DNA of 64,000 nt from NCBI RefSeq assembly GCF_002090175.1, contig NZ_BBRN01000003.1:744001-808000 (forward strand). The letters run 5' to 3'. A program made the translations under genes and the position numbers. Position 1 is the stretch's first letter, and each line of letters opens with the position of its first letter. Origin of the DNA: Demequina sp. NBRC 110057. GTDB lineage: Bacteria > Actinomycetota > Actinomycetes > Actinomycetales > Demequinaceae. The notes below the pieces were generated by a model, which saw only the letters and a list, made by a program, of their open reading frames with translations, searched no databases and had not been told where the DNA came from. Below are positions 38,458 to 54,029 of the stretch, piece by piece.

Positions 38458-38928
38458 CTACCAGCGGTAGTGCGCGAACGCCTTGTTCGACTCGGCCATC
38501 TTGTGCATGTCCTCGCGACGCTTCACCGCGGCACCAAGGCCGTTCGAGGCGTCGAGGATCTCGTTCATGAGGCGCTCGGTCATGGTCTTCTCGCGGCGAG
38601 CGCGCGAGAAGTCGGTGAGCCAGCGCAGCGCGAGCGTGGTCGAGCGGGTCGGACGCACGTCGACCGGCACCTGGTAGGTCGCGCCACCGACACGGCGGCT
38701 GCGGACCTCGAGGGCGGGACGGATGTTGTCGAGCGCACGCTTGAGCACGGTCACGGCGTCCTGGCCGGACTTCTCGGCGACACCCTCGAGGGCGCCGTAG
38801 ACGATCGCCTCTGCGGTCGACTTCTTACCGTCGAGCAGCACCTTGTTGATGAGCTGCGTGACGATCGGAGCGCCGTAGACGGGGTCGTTGATGATGGGCC
38901 GCTTGGGGGCCGGTCCCTTGCGAGGCAT
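38458..38928 (-). CDS. rpsG: 30S ribosomal protein S7
   Basis: S7 (uS7) nucleates the 30S head and is the str-operon autoregulator in E. coli. The 156-residue product begins [21 protein letters not shown] and ends [20 protein letters not shown], the usual short form. Its ATG shares one base with the rpsL stop (TAATG). Confidence 0.98.
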   Translation of the reverse strand: MPRKGPAPKRPIINDPVYGAPIVTQLINKVLLDGKKSTAEAIVYGALEGVAEKSGQDAVTVLKRALDNIRPALEVRSRRVGGATYQVPVDVRPTRSTTLALRWLTDFSRARREKTMTERLMNEILDASNGLGAAVKRREDMHKMAESNKAFAHYRW

Positions 38929-39302
38929 TACTTCTTCTCCCTCTTCGCGCCGTAACGGCTGCGAGCCTGCTGACGGCCCTTGACACCCTGGGTGTCGAGC
39001 GAGCCGCGGACGATCTTGTAGCGCACACCGGGGAGGTCCTTCACACGACCACCGCGGACGAGCACGATCGAGTGCTCCTGGAGGTTGTGGCCCTCACCGG
39101 GGATGTACGCGGTGACCTCGATGCCGCTGGACAGGCGCACACGGGCAACCTTGCGCAGTGCCGAGTTCGGCTTCTTGGGCGTGGTCGTGTACACGCGGGT
39201 GCACACTCCACGACGCTGGGGGCTGGACTTCAGGGCCGGCGTCTTGGTCTTGCTGGCCTTAGGGTGCCGGCCCTTTCGAACCAGCTGCTGAATCGTAGGC
39301 AC
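38928..39302 (-). CDS. rpsL: 30S ribosomal protein S12
   Basis: S12 (uS12) controls decoding accuracy. The 124-residue product starts with GTG ([11 protein letters not shown]) and is 98% typical of actinobacteria by eye. The streptomycin-resistance positions are wild type: Lys in [12 protein letters not shown] (K43 equivalent) and Lys in [12 protein letters not shown] (K88 equivalent). GGAGAAGTA precedes the start. Upstream in-frame codons to 39401 belong to the leader. Confidence 0.98.
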   Translation of the reverse strand: MPTIQQLVRKGRHPKASKTKTPALKSSPQRRGVCTRVYTTTPKKPNSALRKVARVRLSSGIEVTAYIPGEGHNLQEHSIVLVRGGRVKDLPGVRYKIVRGSLDTQGVKGRQQARSRYGAKREKK

Positions 39303-39341
39303 TACTTCTCCGTTTGATCGGTGGACGAAACTCGTGGTGGT

Positions 39342-39367
39342 CCGACCCCCGCGCCCGGGCGTGTCGC
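39342..39367 (-). promoter_or_regulatory. Leader element shared with rpsJ (rpsL copy)
   Basis: Matches 33146-33171 at 24 of 26 positions, in the same orientation and at a similar distance (40-65 bases) before rpsL. It lies about 58 bases inside the transcript predicted from the str promoter, so it acts as RNA if it has a role. Confidence 0.6.
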
Positions 39368-39431
39368 ACCTTCTTGATGGCCTGCCCCGGAGGGCACGCA
39401 TAGGGGCCCGACGTCGCGGGCACGAGTATCA

Positions 39432-39460
39432 ACAATACTCGCCGTACGCGTAGCCGTCAA
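39432..39460 (-). promoter_or_regulatory. str operon promoter
   Basis: -35 TTGACG (39455-39460) and -10 TATTGT (39432-39437) with a 17-base spacer, a near-consensus promoter. The predicted start is near 39425, giving a leader of about 123 bases to rpsL. Confidence 0.8.
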
Positions 39461-39590
39461 AGCCTGGCCAATGCGGCCCGGCCGCGTGGGGCGTTGCCCC
39501 CGCGGCCGAATTGCCACTGTCTATTGTAGACACGCCGGGCGCGGTCCGGGTACGGGACCATGTGCCCTGCTATGCGCCTGGGATTACCAG

Positions 39591-39656
39591 GGCCGATGCC
39601 CGCGGTTCCCGCCGCGCGAGGCGCGCGCACCCCGGAGCTGTGCCGCCGCATCGGCC
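39591..39656. repeat. Inverted GGCCGATGC pair (rpoC-rpsL spacer)
   Basis: GGCCGATGC at 39591-39599 and GCATCGGCC at 39648-39656, 48 bases apart, in non-coding DNA between the rpoC terminator and the str promoter. Confidence 0.7.
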
Positions 39657-39695
39657 CGCCGCAGACGCGCGAACGCCCGGGTGGGAATGCACGAA

Positions 39696-39725
39696 GGCCC
39701 GGCCACCCCGCAGGGTGACCGGGCC
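39696..39725 (-). terminator. rpoC terminator
   Basis: A 13-bp stem (39713-39725 with 39696-39708, one G-U pair) and a 4-base loop, followed by TTCGTGCATTCC. It begins 15 bases after the rpoC stop and has the same stem layout as the rplL and tuf terminators. Confidence 0.8.
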
Positions 39726-39740
39726 TCGTGTCAGACGCGG

Positions 39741-43616
<3,876 letters not shown>

Positions 43617-43630
43617 TCAGGTTCCTCTTC

Positions 43631-47110
<3,480 letters not shown>

Positions 47111-47251
47111 GGGCGGGTCCTTCCCTTTTTGTAGCGTGCGTGTCGCGAGTCTCAAGCCGCGGCTCCACCGGATCCCGGGGCCAAACCGCTATGGAGCGGT
47201 GGCTCGCCGGGTAGGCATCTGAGGGCAGGGCAATAGACAGCGCAAAGCAAG

Positions 47252-47281
47252 AGCCTACTCGCCCATGCACCAAAAGTCCAA
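47252..47281 (-). promoter_or_regulatory. rpoB-rpoC promoter
   Basis: -35 TTGGAC (47276-47281) and -10 TAGGCT (47252-47257), 18-base spacer. The predicted start is near 47245. A weaker -10-like TAGACG lies further upstream, so a second promoter is possible. Confidence 0.6.
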
Positions 47282-47365
47282 CGGCGCACGTCGACTCGCC
47301 GGGCGTTGACCACATCGTCATCGCCGGGGGCGTCTATCGCTGGGTAAGAGAGTACCAATGACGAG

Positions 47366-47420
47366 GGCCGATGCGTGCCACGGCGCCCGGAATGGGGAAA
47401 ACCCTGCCACGGCATCGGCC
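47366..47420. repeat. Inverted GGCCGATGC pair (rplL-rpoB spacer)
   Basis: GGCCGATGC at 47366-47374 and GCATCGGCC at 47412-47420, 37 bases apart, just downstream of the rplL terminator. Confidence 0.7.
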
Positions 47421-47432
47421 GCACACGACGAA

Positions 47433-47462
47433 GGCCGGGCCTCCCCGAAGGGAGACCCGGCC
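47433..47462 (-). terminator. rplL terminator
   Basis: A 13-bp stem (47450-47462 with 47433-47445, one G-U pair) with a UUCG tetraloop, followed by TTCGTCGTG, beginning 21 bases after rplL. It separates rplJL from rpoBC, which then uses its own promoter or readthrough. Confidence 0.85.
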
Positions 47463-47483
47463 CTCAAGCCGAAGTCGGCGAGC

Positions 47484-47867
47484 TTACTTGAGCTCGACGG
47501 TGGCGCCGGCAGCCTCGAGCTGCTCCTTGGCCTTCTCGGCGTCGTCCTTCTTCGCGCCCTCGAGGACGGCCTTGGGGGCCTCGTCCACGAGCGCCTTGGC
47601 CTCACCGAGGCCGAGCGACGTGAGCGCGCGCACCTCCTTGATGACCTGGATCTTCTTGTCGCCAACGGCGGTGAGGATGACGTCGAACTCGTCCTTCTCC
47701 TCAGCGGCCTCGGCCTCGCCCGCGGGGGCGGCGGCAACGGCAACAGCGGCGGGGGCGGCAGCGGTGACGTCGAAGGTCTCCTCGAACGCCTTGACGAACT
47801 CCGACAGCTCGATGAGCGAGAGCTCCTTGAACTGCTCGATGAGCTCCTCGGTGGTGAGCTTAGCCAT
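47484..47867 (-). CDS. rplL: 50S ribosomal protein L7/L12
   Basis: L7/L12 forms the flexible stalk that recruits translation GTPases. The 127-residue product has the N-terminal dimer domain ([22 protein letters not shown]), an Ala-rich hinge (about 36-58) and the C-terminal domain with [27 protein letters not shown]. It is 59 bases after rplJ. Confidence 0.98.
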   Translation of the reverse strand: MAKLTTEELIEQFKELSLIELSEFVKAFEETFDVTAAAPAAVAVAAAPAGEAEAAEEKDEFDVILTAVGDKKIQVIKEVRALTSLGLGEAKALVDEAPKAVLEGAKKDDAEKAKEQLEAAGATVELK

Positions 47868-47926
47868 GGTGGTTTCCTTACGTTATGACTGCGTGACGCA
47901 GGTTCTTGCGATGGGGGTAGCGGCCC

Positions 47927-48448
47927 TTAGGCCGCGTCTTCCTGCTTGGCACGCAGGGCGTCGACGGCGCGCGCTGCCTTGGACAGCGGTGCCTGGAACA
48001 TGTATGCGGCGTTGACGAGCGAGGCCTGAATGGCACCCGCCGCCTTCGCGAGCAGCACTTCACGGGACTCGAGGTCTGCGAGCTTGTTGATCTCCTCAGC
48101 GGAGAGCACGTTGCCTTCGAGAACGCCGCCCTTGATGACGAGCTTGTCGTTCTCCTTGGCAAAACCCTTCAGACCCTTTGCAGCCTCCACCGGGTCACCG
48201 GTGACGAATGCAATGGCCGTGGGGCCGACGAAGAGGTCGTCAAGACCCTCCACACCGGCTTCCTTGGCCGCGAGCGCCGTCAGAGTGTTCTTCGCGACCA
48301 CGTAGGTCGCGGCGCCACGGAGCTTCGTGCGCAGCTCAGCGAGCTGCGGCACCGAAAGGCCGCGGTACTCGGTGACGACCACAGCGTCGGAGGCACGGAA
48401 CTTGTCCGCGAGCTCCTTGACTGCTGCCACCTTGTCTGGCGTCGCCAT
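47927..48448 (-). CDS. rplJ: 50S ribosomal protein L10
   Basis: L10 (uL10) anchors the L7/L12 stalk. The 173-residue product has [28 protein letters not shown] and the C-terminal helix for L12 dimers. It is preceded by a promoter and a 200-base leader containing an intrinsic terminator, the arrangement of an autoregulated L10 leader. Confidence 0.98.
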   Translation of the reverse strand: MATPDKVAAVKELADKFRASDAVVVTEYRGLSVPQLAELRTKLRGAATYVVAKNTLTALAAKEAGVEGLDDLFVGPTAIAFVTGDPVEAAKGLKGFAKENDKLVIKGGVLEGNVLSAEEINKLADLESREVLLAKAAGAIQASLVNAAYMFQAPLSKAARAVDALRAKQEDAA

Positions 48449-48646
48449 GGGTTGTCCTTCCTATGGGTGACCGTCGGCGCCTCCTCGCGGAGACGGCCAG
48501 CCCCGGACAACAGAAAAGCCCCGCGCAGGCGGGGCTGGTGGGCACACACGAATGTGTGCTTCTCAGTTCACCTGCGCTGGCCTCCGCTGCTGCGGGACTT
48601 GGATCCGGACCGGAGAACCGGCCCTGATGACCGGCGGTCTTGGGCG
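48449..48646 (-). promoter_or_regulatory. Candidate L10 leader of rplJ-rplL
   Basis: About 198 bases of predicted untranslated leader. It contains AGACCGCCGGTCATCAGG-type folding near the 5' end, a 7-bp UUCG hairpin (48542-48559), an intrinsic terminator (48517-48536) and a downstream CGGGGCTGG that could pair with the terminator's ascending arm. L10 leaders that bind L10-L12 complexes are known in many bacteria; identity with that RNA family is inferred from position and layout. Confidence 0.6.
48513..48536 (-). terminator. Attenuator-like terminator in rplJ leader
   Basis: AGCCCCGC-CTGC-GCGGGGCT, a perfect 8-bp stem, followed by TTTCTGTTG, located 65-88 bases before rplJ and downstream of the promoter. 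Because it lies inside the leader it would act as an attenuator. Confidence 0.7.
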
Positions 48647-48652
48647 TCGTCA

Positions 48653-48681
48653 ATCTTACACGAGTTTTGGCCGGGTGTCGC
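48653..48681 (-). promoter_or_regulatory. rplJ promoter
   Basis: -35 GCGACA (48676-48681) and -10 TAAGAT (48653-48658) with TG directly before the -10 (extended type), 17-base spacer. The predicted start is near 48646. Confidence 0.65.
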
Positions 48682-48685
48682 GCCC

Positions 48686-48734
48686 GGCCGATGCGGGGGG
48701 CGAGCAGCGGACGAAAGTCGCCGCGGCATCGGCC
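48686..48734. repeat. Inverted GGCCGATGC pair (rplA-rplJ spacer)
   Basis: GGCCGATGC at 48686-48694 and GCATCGGCC at 48726-48734, 31 bases apart, between the rplA terminator and the rplJ promoter. Confidence 0.7.
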
Positions 48735-48748
48735 CCAGACAAGCAGAT

Positions 48749-48786
48749 GGCCCGGTCTCCCGTCCAGTGGGACGGGAGACCGGGCC
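48749..48786 (-). terminator. rplK-rplA terminator
   Basis: A perfect 16-bp stem (48771-48786 with 48749-48764) and a 6-base loop, followed by ATCTGCTTGTCT. It lies 106 bases after the rplA stop. Confidence 0.8.
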
Positions 48787-48892
48787 GGGCGACGTCGGGA
48801 GGCCCCGGTGGGGGCCGCGAGCCATCGCGTGCTCTCTAGACGCTCAGTCCGGGGTCACCGGGCCTCGCGCGAGTGCGTTCGGTATGCCTGCT

Positions 48893-49591
48893 CTACTTCT
48901 CGACCTTGGCGAGGGCGTCGACGGGGATGCCGGGGCCCTGCGTGGCGGAGATCGAGGCCTTGATGATGTAGCGACCCTTCGAAGCCGACGGCTTCACGCG
49001 CTGGACCTCATCGAGGACGGCCTGGAAGTTCTCGAGGAGCTTCTCGTCGCCGAAAGACGCCTTGCCGATCACCGAGTGAAGGTTGGCGTGCTTGTCGACG
49101 CGGAACTCGATCTTTCCGCCCTTGATGTCGGACACGGCCTTGGCCACGTCCATCGTCACGGTGCCGGTCTTGGGGTTCGGCATGAGGCCACGGGGACCGA
49201 GCACGCGGCCGAGGCGGCCGACCTTGCCCATGAGGTCCGGGGTGGCAACCACGGAGTCGAAGTCCTGGCGGCCGTTGACCACCTCGTCGATGAGCTCGTC
49301 GCCACCGACGATGTCGGCGCCCGCCTCACGTGCCGCCTCTGCCTTGTCACCGTTGGCGAAGACCAGGACCCGAGCGGTCTTGCCGGTGCCGTGGGGCAGG
49401 ATGGTGGTGGAACGGACGGCCTGGTCGGCGTGACGCGGGTCGACGCCGAGCTTGAAGACGACGTCGATGGTCGAGTCGGTGTTCTTCGAGGCGGTCTTCT
49501 GCGCGAGGCGCACGGCCTCGAGCGGGGTGTAGAGCTGGCTACGGTCGACGAGCTGGGCTGCGTCGCGGTAAGCCTTGGAGCGCTTGGTCAT
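48893..49591 (-). CDS. rplA: 50S ribosomal protein L1
   Basis: L1 (uL1) forms the mobile stalk at the E site; in E. coli it represses its own rplK-rplA mRNA. The 232-residue product has [24 protein letters not shown] at the start and [23 protein letters not shown], the family signature. It is 69 bases after rplK. Confidence 0.98.
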   Translation of the reverse strand: MTKRSKAYRDAAQLVDRSQLYTPLEAVRLAQKTASKNTDSTIDVVFKLGVDPRHADQAVRSTTILPHGTGKTARVLVFANGDKAEAAREAGADIVGGDELIDEVVNGRQDFDSVVATPDLMGKVGRLGRVLGPRGLMPNPKTGTVTMDVAKAVSDIKGGKIEFRVDKHANLHSVIGKASFGDEKLLENFQAVLDEVQRVKPSASKGRYIIKASISATQGPGIPVDALAKVEK

Positions 49592-49660
49592 CTGCTTCTT
49601 CCTTTGCAGTCGTGGTGGCGGGTCAGCGCGACCCCTCCCACTGGTAATTCAGGTGCGGTC

Positions 49661-50092
49661 TTAGGAGACCGTGATGCCCATGGAGCGGGCGGTACCGGCG
49701 ATGATCTTCGCGGCGGCGTCGATGTCGTTGGCGTTGAGGTCGGCCATCTTCTGCTCGGCGATCTCGCGCACCTGGGCCTCGGTCAGCGAGCCAACCTTGG
49801 TGGTGTGCGGGGTGCCGGAGCCCTTGGGGACGCCTGCGGCCTTCTTGATGAGCTCTGCGGCCGGCGGGGTCTTCGTGATGAACGTGAAGGAACGGTCTTC
49901 GTAGACCGTGATCTCCACGGGAATCACGTTGCCGCGCTGCGACTCGGTGGCCGCGTTGTAGGCCTTGCAGAACTCCATGATGTTCACGCCGTGCTGACCC
50001 AGGGCGGGTCCGACGGGCGGAGCGGGGTTCGCGGCGCCGGCCTGGATCTGAAGCTTGATCAGACCAGCGACCTTCTTCTTAGGGGCTGCCAT
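49661..50092 (-). CDS. rplK: 50S ribosomal protein L11
   Basis: L11 (uL11) is at the GTPase centre, the thiostrepton site, and is needed for RelA activation. The 143-residue product has [34 protein letters not shown], including the Pro-rich N-terminal helix, and ends with [10 protein letters not shown]. It is 60 bases after nusG. Confidence 0.98.
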   Translation of the reverse strand: MAAPKKKVAGLIKLQIQAGAANPAPPVGPALGQHGVNIMEFCKAYNAATESQRGNVIPVEITVYEDRSFTFITKTPPAAELIKKAAGVPKGSGTPHTTKVGSLTEAQVREIAEQKMADLNANDIDAAAKIIAGTARSMGITVS

Positions 50093-50152
50093 GTTTCGGG
50101 TCCTTCTGTTGCTGGGGGCGGCTGGCTGCCGCCGTGGGTGCTGGAGTCAGTC

Positions 50153-51016
50153 TCAGATCTTCTGGACCTGAGTGAACGCCAGCTCGACCGGGGTTTCCCG
50201 GCCGAAGATGGAGACGAGAACCTGGAGCTTCTGGGACTCCACGGAGATCTCGGAGATGGTGCCGGGCAGGGTGGCGAACGGACCGTCGATGACCGTGATG
50301 GACTCGCCGACCTCGAAGTCGACCTCGACGGGCGTCGCGGACTGCTGCTGCGACTCCTCCGACGTGGACTCCGCGCTCTCCTTGGGGGCGAGCATGGCGT
50401 AGACCTCGTCGGGGGTGAGCGGCACGGGCTGGTGGGCGTGGCCCACGAAGCCGGTGACGCCGGGCGTGTTGCGCACGGTGCCCCAGGACTCGTCCGAGAG
50501 GTACATGCGCACCAGGACGTATCCGGGCATCCGGACGCGAGTCACCAGCTTGCGCTGGCCGTTCTTGATCTCGGCGACCTCTTCCATCGGGACCTCGACC
50601 TGGAAGATCGAGTCCTCCTGGTGGAGGCTCTCGCGACGGTGCTCGATCGACTGCTTCACGCGCTTCTCGTGTCCCGAGTAGCTGTGGATGACGTACCAGT
50701 CACCCTCCTGCATGCGCAGCTGAGCCTTGAACTCCTCGATCGGGTCGAGCGGGGCGGGCGCCTCGGCGGCCTCTTCCTCGACCTCGAGGGCCGCCTCTTC
50801 GGCAGCCTCGACCGGGTCGTCCGCGGGAACGGTGTCGTCGTCGCCCTCGATCACGGCGTCGACGGGGGCGTCCGACAGCTGAGCCTCGTCGACCGCGGGG
50901 GTCGCCTCATCGGCCGGGCCGTCCGCCGCCGCCTGGGCGCGGTCGGTCGCCTCGGCGATGTCGGCTACGAGGGCGTCCAGCTTGTCGCCGGCCGCGTCGA
51001 GCTTGTCGTCACTCAC
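50153..51016 (-). CDS. nusG: Transcription termination/antitermination protein NusG
   Basis: NusG binds RNA polymerase through its NGN domain (about residues 105-215: [19 protein letters not shown]) and Rho or S10 through the C-terminal KOW domain (about 230-287: [19 protein letters not shown]). The first 100 residues are an acidic Ala/Asp/Glu-rich extension, usual in actinobacteria and absent from E. coli NusG (181 residues). It lies 33 bases after secE. Confidence 0.97.
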   Translation of the reverse strand: MSDDKLDAAGDKLDALVADIAEATDRAQAAADGPADEATPAVDEAQLSDAPVDAVIEGDDDTVPADDPVEAAEEAALEVEEEAAEAPAPLDPIEEFKAQLRMQEGDWYVIHSYSGHEKRVKQSIEHRRESLHQEDSIFQVEVPMEEVAEIKNGQRKLVTRVRMPGYVLVRMYLSDESWGTVRNTPGVTGFVGHAHQPVPLTPDEVYAMLAPKESAESTSEESQQQSATPVEVDFEVGESITVIDGPFATLPGTISEISVESQKLQVLVSIFGRETPVELAFTQVQKI

Positions 51017-51049
51017 GAGTCACCACTTCCTAGATTCGTTGTGCGGCAG

Positions 51050-51307
51050 TTAGCCGCCGAACACCCACGCGGACAGCCAGCCGAAGCCGACGTCGAGCAC
51101 GAAGACGAGGAGCATCATCACGGCGACGAAGCCCAGGACGATCCAGATGTACTGGATGAGTTCCTCGCGCGTGGGGGTCACGACCCGCTTCAGCTCGGAC
51201 ACGACCTGGCGGACGAACAGCGCGATACGTCCGAAGATGCTCAGGCCCTCGCGGCTCTCGTGCCGCGGGTCCTTCTCTCCGGAATCCGTCACGGCAGATT
51301 CGCTCAC
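51050..51307 (-). CDS. secE: Preprotein translocase subunit SecE
   Basis: SecE clamps SecY in the Sec translocon. The 85-residue product is the short, single-span form: an amphipathic helix (FGRIALFVRQVVSELKRVVTPTREELI) followed by one membrane helix (residues about 58-80). GTG 51307 has AAGGA 9 bases upstream. It precedes nusG and follows tRNA-Trp, the usual bacterial order. Confidence 0.95.
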   Translation of the reverse strand: MSESAVTDSGEKDPRHESREGLSIFGRIALFVRQVVSELKRVVTPTREELIQYIWIVLGFVAVMMLLVFVLDVGFGWLSAWVFGG

Positions 51308-51368
51308 CAGGTAAGTCCTTTGCTCGGAATCGGGGTGTGTTCGTGCGTGCGGCCTGGGCCGCACCCAG

Positions 51369-51441
51369 CAGGGTAGGAGGGACTCGAACCCCCAACCGTC
51401 GGTTTTGGAGACCGATGCGCTACCAATTGCGCCACTACCCT
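51369..51441 (-). tRNA. tRNA-Trp (anticodon CCA)
   Basis: A 73-base tRNA on the minus strand. The acceptor stem AGGGTAG pairs with CTACCCT, the anticodon stem TCGGT/ACCGA encloses loop CTCCAAA (anticodon CCA), and the T arm is GGGGG-TTCGAGT-CCCTC. The discriminator is G. The 3' CCA is not encoded, as is common in actinobacteria. Placement before secE-nusG is conserved in many bacteria. Confidence 0.95.
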
Positions 51442-51692
51442 CCGGAGGCGTTGGGACCTCCGTGGCTTCTCGACTCCCGGATGAGGGACCGCACCAGGGC
51501 GCGGGTCATCATCGCGATCGTCAATCGCCGAACTGCAATGGTACGGGTTCCCGGGCCAAAAAGCGAACCCGGGTCGTGACCGGGGCGTCCCTGCCGTCAC
51601 GCCGTGCGGTCAATTGTGCCATTGCCCGCGTGCGGGCTTCGCGGCGCCGTGCACCGCGGGCGATCTCGCACATGCCCGCGTCGACCCCGCTC

Positions 51693-52526
51693 TCACGAGC
51701 CGAGAACCGCGCGCACGGCGGCCGCCACGCTGACAGCGTTGGGGCCGGCGAGGTCGCGATAGGTGAACCGCAGCACGGTGTAGCCCAGACGCGCGAGCTC
51801 GCGATCCCGGGTCCGATCACGCTGGAACGCCTCCTGGTCATCATGGAACTGGCGGCCGTCTGCCTCCACGACCACCCGGTTCGCCGCGACCATGTCGACC
51901 CTCCCGACTCCCGGGATGTACCGCTGCGGGTGCACGGGGATGCCGGCGCTCGCGAGGTCGAACCGCGCCCAGGTTTCCGGCGGCGACTCCGCGCGTCCGT
52001 CCATGTAGCTCAGCAGCCAGTCCCTGCGCTCCCGTGTGCTTCGCACGAAGGCGGCGACCTGGTCTGGGCGGACGAGGCCTTGGTGGAGGGCGGAATCCAC
52101 CGCGACAAGGTGATCGCGAGGGCTCAGGCAACGGCCTGCGGCATCGAGCGCCTCCGGGACGCGAGCCATCCGATGCGCGAGTCGCGGCTTGCTCGCGTGA
52201 ACCGAAAAGTGCAGGGAAGCCTGCTGAGAGAACGGTGCAGTGCCGCCACGATTGCGGCCCACTTCGACGTGGGGCTTCTCGGGTCGCTGGGCCAGCGCGA
52301 CGCCGCGGAACACCAGTGCCGAGCCACACGTGACGGTTCCGTGCAGCCGCGCCGCCACCAGGCGTGCAGGGTCCGCGTCCGGGAGGGCAACGAGCCCCCG
52401 TGAGACCGCCACGACCTGCCCCTTCGCCATCGCGGCCGCCACGTGGGCAGGGGTGCACCCCCGTGCGGCGAGGTCTCGCGTGCGGGCGACAGAGCCGCAC
52501 CTGCGCAGCGCGGCGATGACGTCCAT
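51693..52526 (-). CDS. AbiEi-like winged-helix / DUF559 endonuclease-fold protein
   Basis: A 277-residue two-domain protein. Residues 1-75 resemble the AbiEi-type N-terminal helix-turn-helix (VARTRDLAARGCTPAHVAAAM, then VSRGLVALP). Residues about 185-260 are a DUF559/Vsr-like PD-(D/E)xK domain, with Glu185, Asp211 (RVDMV) and Glu221-x-Asp223 (VVEADGRQFH) as candidate metal ligands. The family is common in actinobacteria, and its role (defence, repair or regulation) is not established. ATG 52526 is chosen; the longer frame upstream is antisense to the aminotransferase start. No partner toxin gene is adjacent. Confidence 0.75.
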   Translation of the reverse strand: MDVIAALRRCGSVARTRDLAARGCTPAHVAAAMAKGQVVAVSRGLVALPDADPARLVAARLHGTVTCGSALVFRGVALAQRPEKPHVEVGRNRGGTAPFSQQASLHFSVHASKPRLAHRMARVPEALDAAGRCLSPRDHLVAVDSALHQGLVRPDQVAAFVRSTRERRDWLLSYMDGRAESPPETWARFDLASAGIPVHPQRYIPGVGRVDMVAANRVVVEADGRQFHDDQEAFQRDRTRDRELARLGYTVLRFTYRDLAGPNAVSVAAAVRAVLGS

Positions 52527-52703
52527 GTCCTCAGGCTGGCGGATCGGGCGCGACGAGAAGGGCGACGAGCGCGATCTGTGGATAGCCCGCGCGGGCGTTT
52601 CCGCAGGTGACCGCACGGTGAGGCCTATTGCCGCGAAGGCGCGGGCATCCTGGCGAAACGCCCGCACGGTCGAGGGGACGGCGGGCACACCCCACGCGCG
52701 TGG

Positions 52704-52709
52704 AACAAT
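52704..52709 (+). promoter_or_regulatory. -10 box of a leaderless aminotransferase promoter
   Basis: AACAAT ends 6 bases before ATG 52716, the same sequence and spacing as before coaA. No Shine-Dalgarno sequence lies between. Confidence 0.5.
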
Positions 52710-52715
52710 GCCCCC

Positions 52716-53918
52716 ATGACCTCCTCCAGCCGCGTCTCCGCCCGCCTCGGCGCCATCGCGCCGTCCGCCACCCTCGCCGTCGACGCCAAGGCCAAGGCCC
52801 TCAAGGCCGCCGGCCGCCCGGTGATCGGCTTCGGAGCGGGTGAGCCCGACTTCCCCACGCCGCAGCACATCGTCGACGCCGCCGTCGAGGCGGCGCGCGA
52901 CCCCAAGAACCACCGGTACACGCCCGCCGCCGGCCTCCCGGAGCTCAAGCAGGCCATCGCCGACAAGACCCAGCGCGACTCCGGCTACGAGGTAGACCCC
53001 GCGACGGTGCTCGTCACCAACGGCGGCAAGCAGGCCGTCTTCCAGGCCTTCGCCGCGATCCTCGACCCGGGCGACGAGGTCATCCTCCCCGCCCCGTACT
53101 GGACCACCTACCCCGAGGCGATCGCGCTCACCGGCGCGTCCTCCGTCGAGGTCTTCGCGGGCGCCGACCAGGGCTACCTCGTCACCGTCGAGCAGCTCGA
53201 GGCGGCCCGCACCGACAAGACCAAGGCGCTGCTGTTCTGCTCGCCCTCAAACCCCACCGGCGCCGTCTACTCCCCCGAGCAGACCAAGGCGATCGGCGAG
53301 TGGGCTCTTGAGCACGGCATCTGGGTCATCACCGACGAGATCTACGAGCACCTGCTGTACGACGGCGCCCAGTTCACCCCCATCCTGCGCGAGGTCCCCG
53401 CGCTGGCGGACACCACCCTGGTGCTCAACGGCGTCGCCAAGACCTTCGCGATGACCGGATGGCGCGTGGGCTGGATGCAGGGCCCCGCCGACGTCATCAA
53501 GGCCGCCACTAACTTCCAGTCGCACCTGACGAGCAACGTCGCGAACGTGAGCCAGCGCGCCGCGATCGCCGCCCTCACCGGCCCGATGGACGAGGTCGAG
53601 GCCATGCGCGTCGCCTTCGACCGCCGCCGCAAGACCATGGTCGAGATGCTGTCCGCGATTCCCGGTTTCCAGGTGCCCGTGCCCCAGGGCGCGTTCTACG
53701 CCTACCCGTCGGTCCAGGGTGCGCTCGGGCGCGAGATCCGCGGCAAGGTCGCCTCGACGTCGGCCGAGCTCGCCGCGATCATCCTCGACGAGGCCGAGGT
53801 CGCCGTGGTGCCCGGCGAGGCGTTCGGCCCCTCGGGCTACGTGCGCCTTTCGTATGCGTTGGCCGATGCCGACCTCGCCGAGGGCGTGGGTCGCATCCAG
53901 GCGCTGCTCGCCGAGTAA
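52716..53918 (+). CDS. aspC: Pyridoxal-phosphate aminotransferase, aspartate aminotransferase class I
   Basis: A 400-residue fold-type I PLP enzyme. The PLP lysine is Lys242 in [16 protein letters not shown]; Asp207 ([12 protein letters not shown]) binds the pyridine nitrogen, and SNPTG (near 178) and the C-terminal Arg in GYVRLSYA bind substrate carboxylates. It most likely converts aspartate and 2-oxoglutarate to oxaloacetate and glutamate. Placement next to secE-nusG is common in Micrococcales. The enzyme may also accept prephenate or other amino acids, so the symbol is tentative. Confidence 0.9.
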   Translation: MTSSSRVSARLGAIAPSATLAVDAKAKALKAAGRPVIGFGAGEPDFPTPQHIVDAAVEAARDPKNHRYTPAAGLPELKQAIADKTQRDSGYEVDPATVLVTNGGKQAVFQAFAAILDPGDEVILPAPYWTTYPEAIALTGASSVEVFAGADQGYLVTVEQLEAARTDKTKALLFCSPSNPTGAVYSPEQTKAIGEWALEHGIWVITDEIYEHLLYDGAQFTPILREVPALADTTLVLNGVAKTFAMTGWRVGWMQGPADVIKAATNFQSHLTSNVANVSQRAAIAALTGPMDEVEAMRVAFDRRRKTMVEMLSAIPGFQVPVPQGAFYAYPSVQGALGREIRGKVASTSAELAAIILDEAEVAVVPGEAFGPSGYVRLSYALADADLAEGVGRIQALLAE

Positions 53919-54017
53919 CGCCTCACCTTCCGTCGACGGGGCGGCTCGGGCATCCGCCCGGGCCGCCCTTCGCGTCTGTCAGGGGCGTTGCCCTTGCGCC
54001 CCGCGTCCGCCACGGGT

Positions 54018-54023
54018 GACGAT
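54018..54023 (+). promoter_or_regulatory. -10 box of a leaderless oxidoreductase promoter
   Basis: GACGAT ends 6 bases before ATG 54030. No ribosome binding site lies between. Confidence 0.4.
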
Positions 54024-54029
54024 GCGGGG

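Larger units (their letters stand above)
39303..39740. other. rpsL-rpoC spacer (438 bases), no gene seen
   Basis: Read leftward, the spacer holds the rpoC terminator, an inverted GGCCGATGC pair, the str promoter and an rpsL leader of about 120 bases with small hairpins and the element shared with rpsJ. Short frames in it have no ribosome binding site or recognisable product. Confidence 0.7.
47111..47483. other. rplL-rpoB spacer (373 bases), no gene seen
   Basis: Read leftward, it holds the rplL terminator, an inverted GGCCGATGC pair, the rpoB promoter and a leader of about 135 bases. The leader contains GCGACACGC, the core of the element shared by rpsJ and rpsL. No credible reading frame. 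Confidence 0.7.
48449..48892. other. rplA-rplJ spacer (444 bases), no gene seen
   Basis: Read leftward: the rplA terminator, an inverted GGCCGATGC pair, the rplJ promoter and the L10-type leader. No reading frame in it has a ribosome binding site or a recognisable product. Confidence 0.7.

Noticed and set aside
36295..38955. Plus-strand frame of 886 codons antisense to fusA and rpsG
   Set aside because: Shadow of two conserved genes; no recognisable domain.
38928..39302. Possible streptomycin-resistance change in S12
   Set aside because: The Lys43 and Lys88 equivalents are both wild type.
50153..51016. Acidic N-terminal extension of NusG as a novelty
   Set aside because: Such extensions are usual in actinobacterial NusG.
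51544..51575. CGGGTTC/GAACCCG inverted repeat upstream of tRNA-Trp
   Set aside because: The A/T run lies in the loop, not after the stem; neither a terminator nor a clear operator can be argued.
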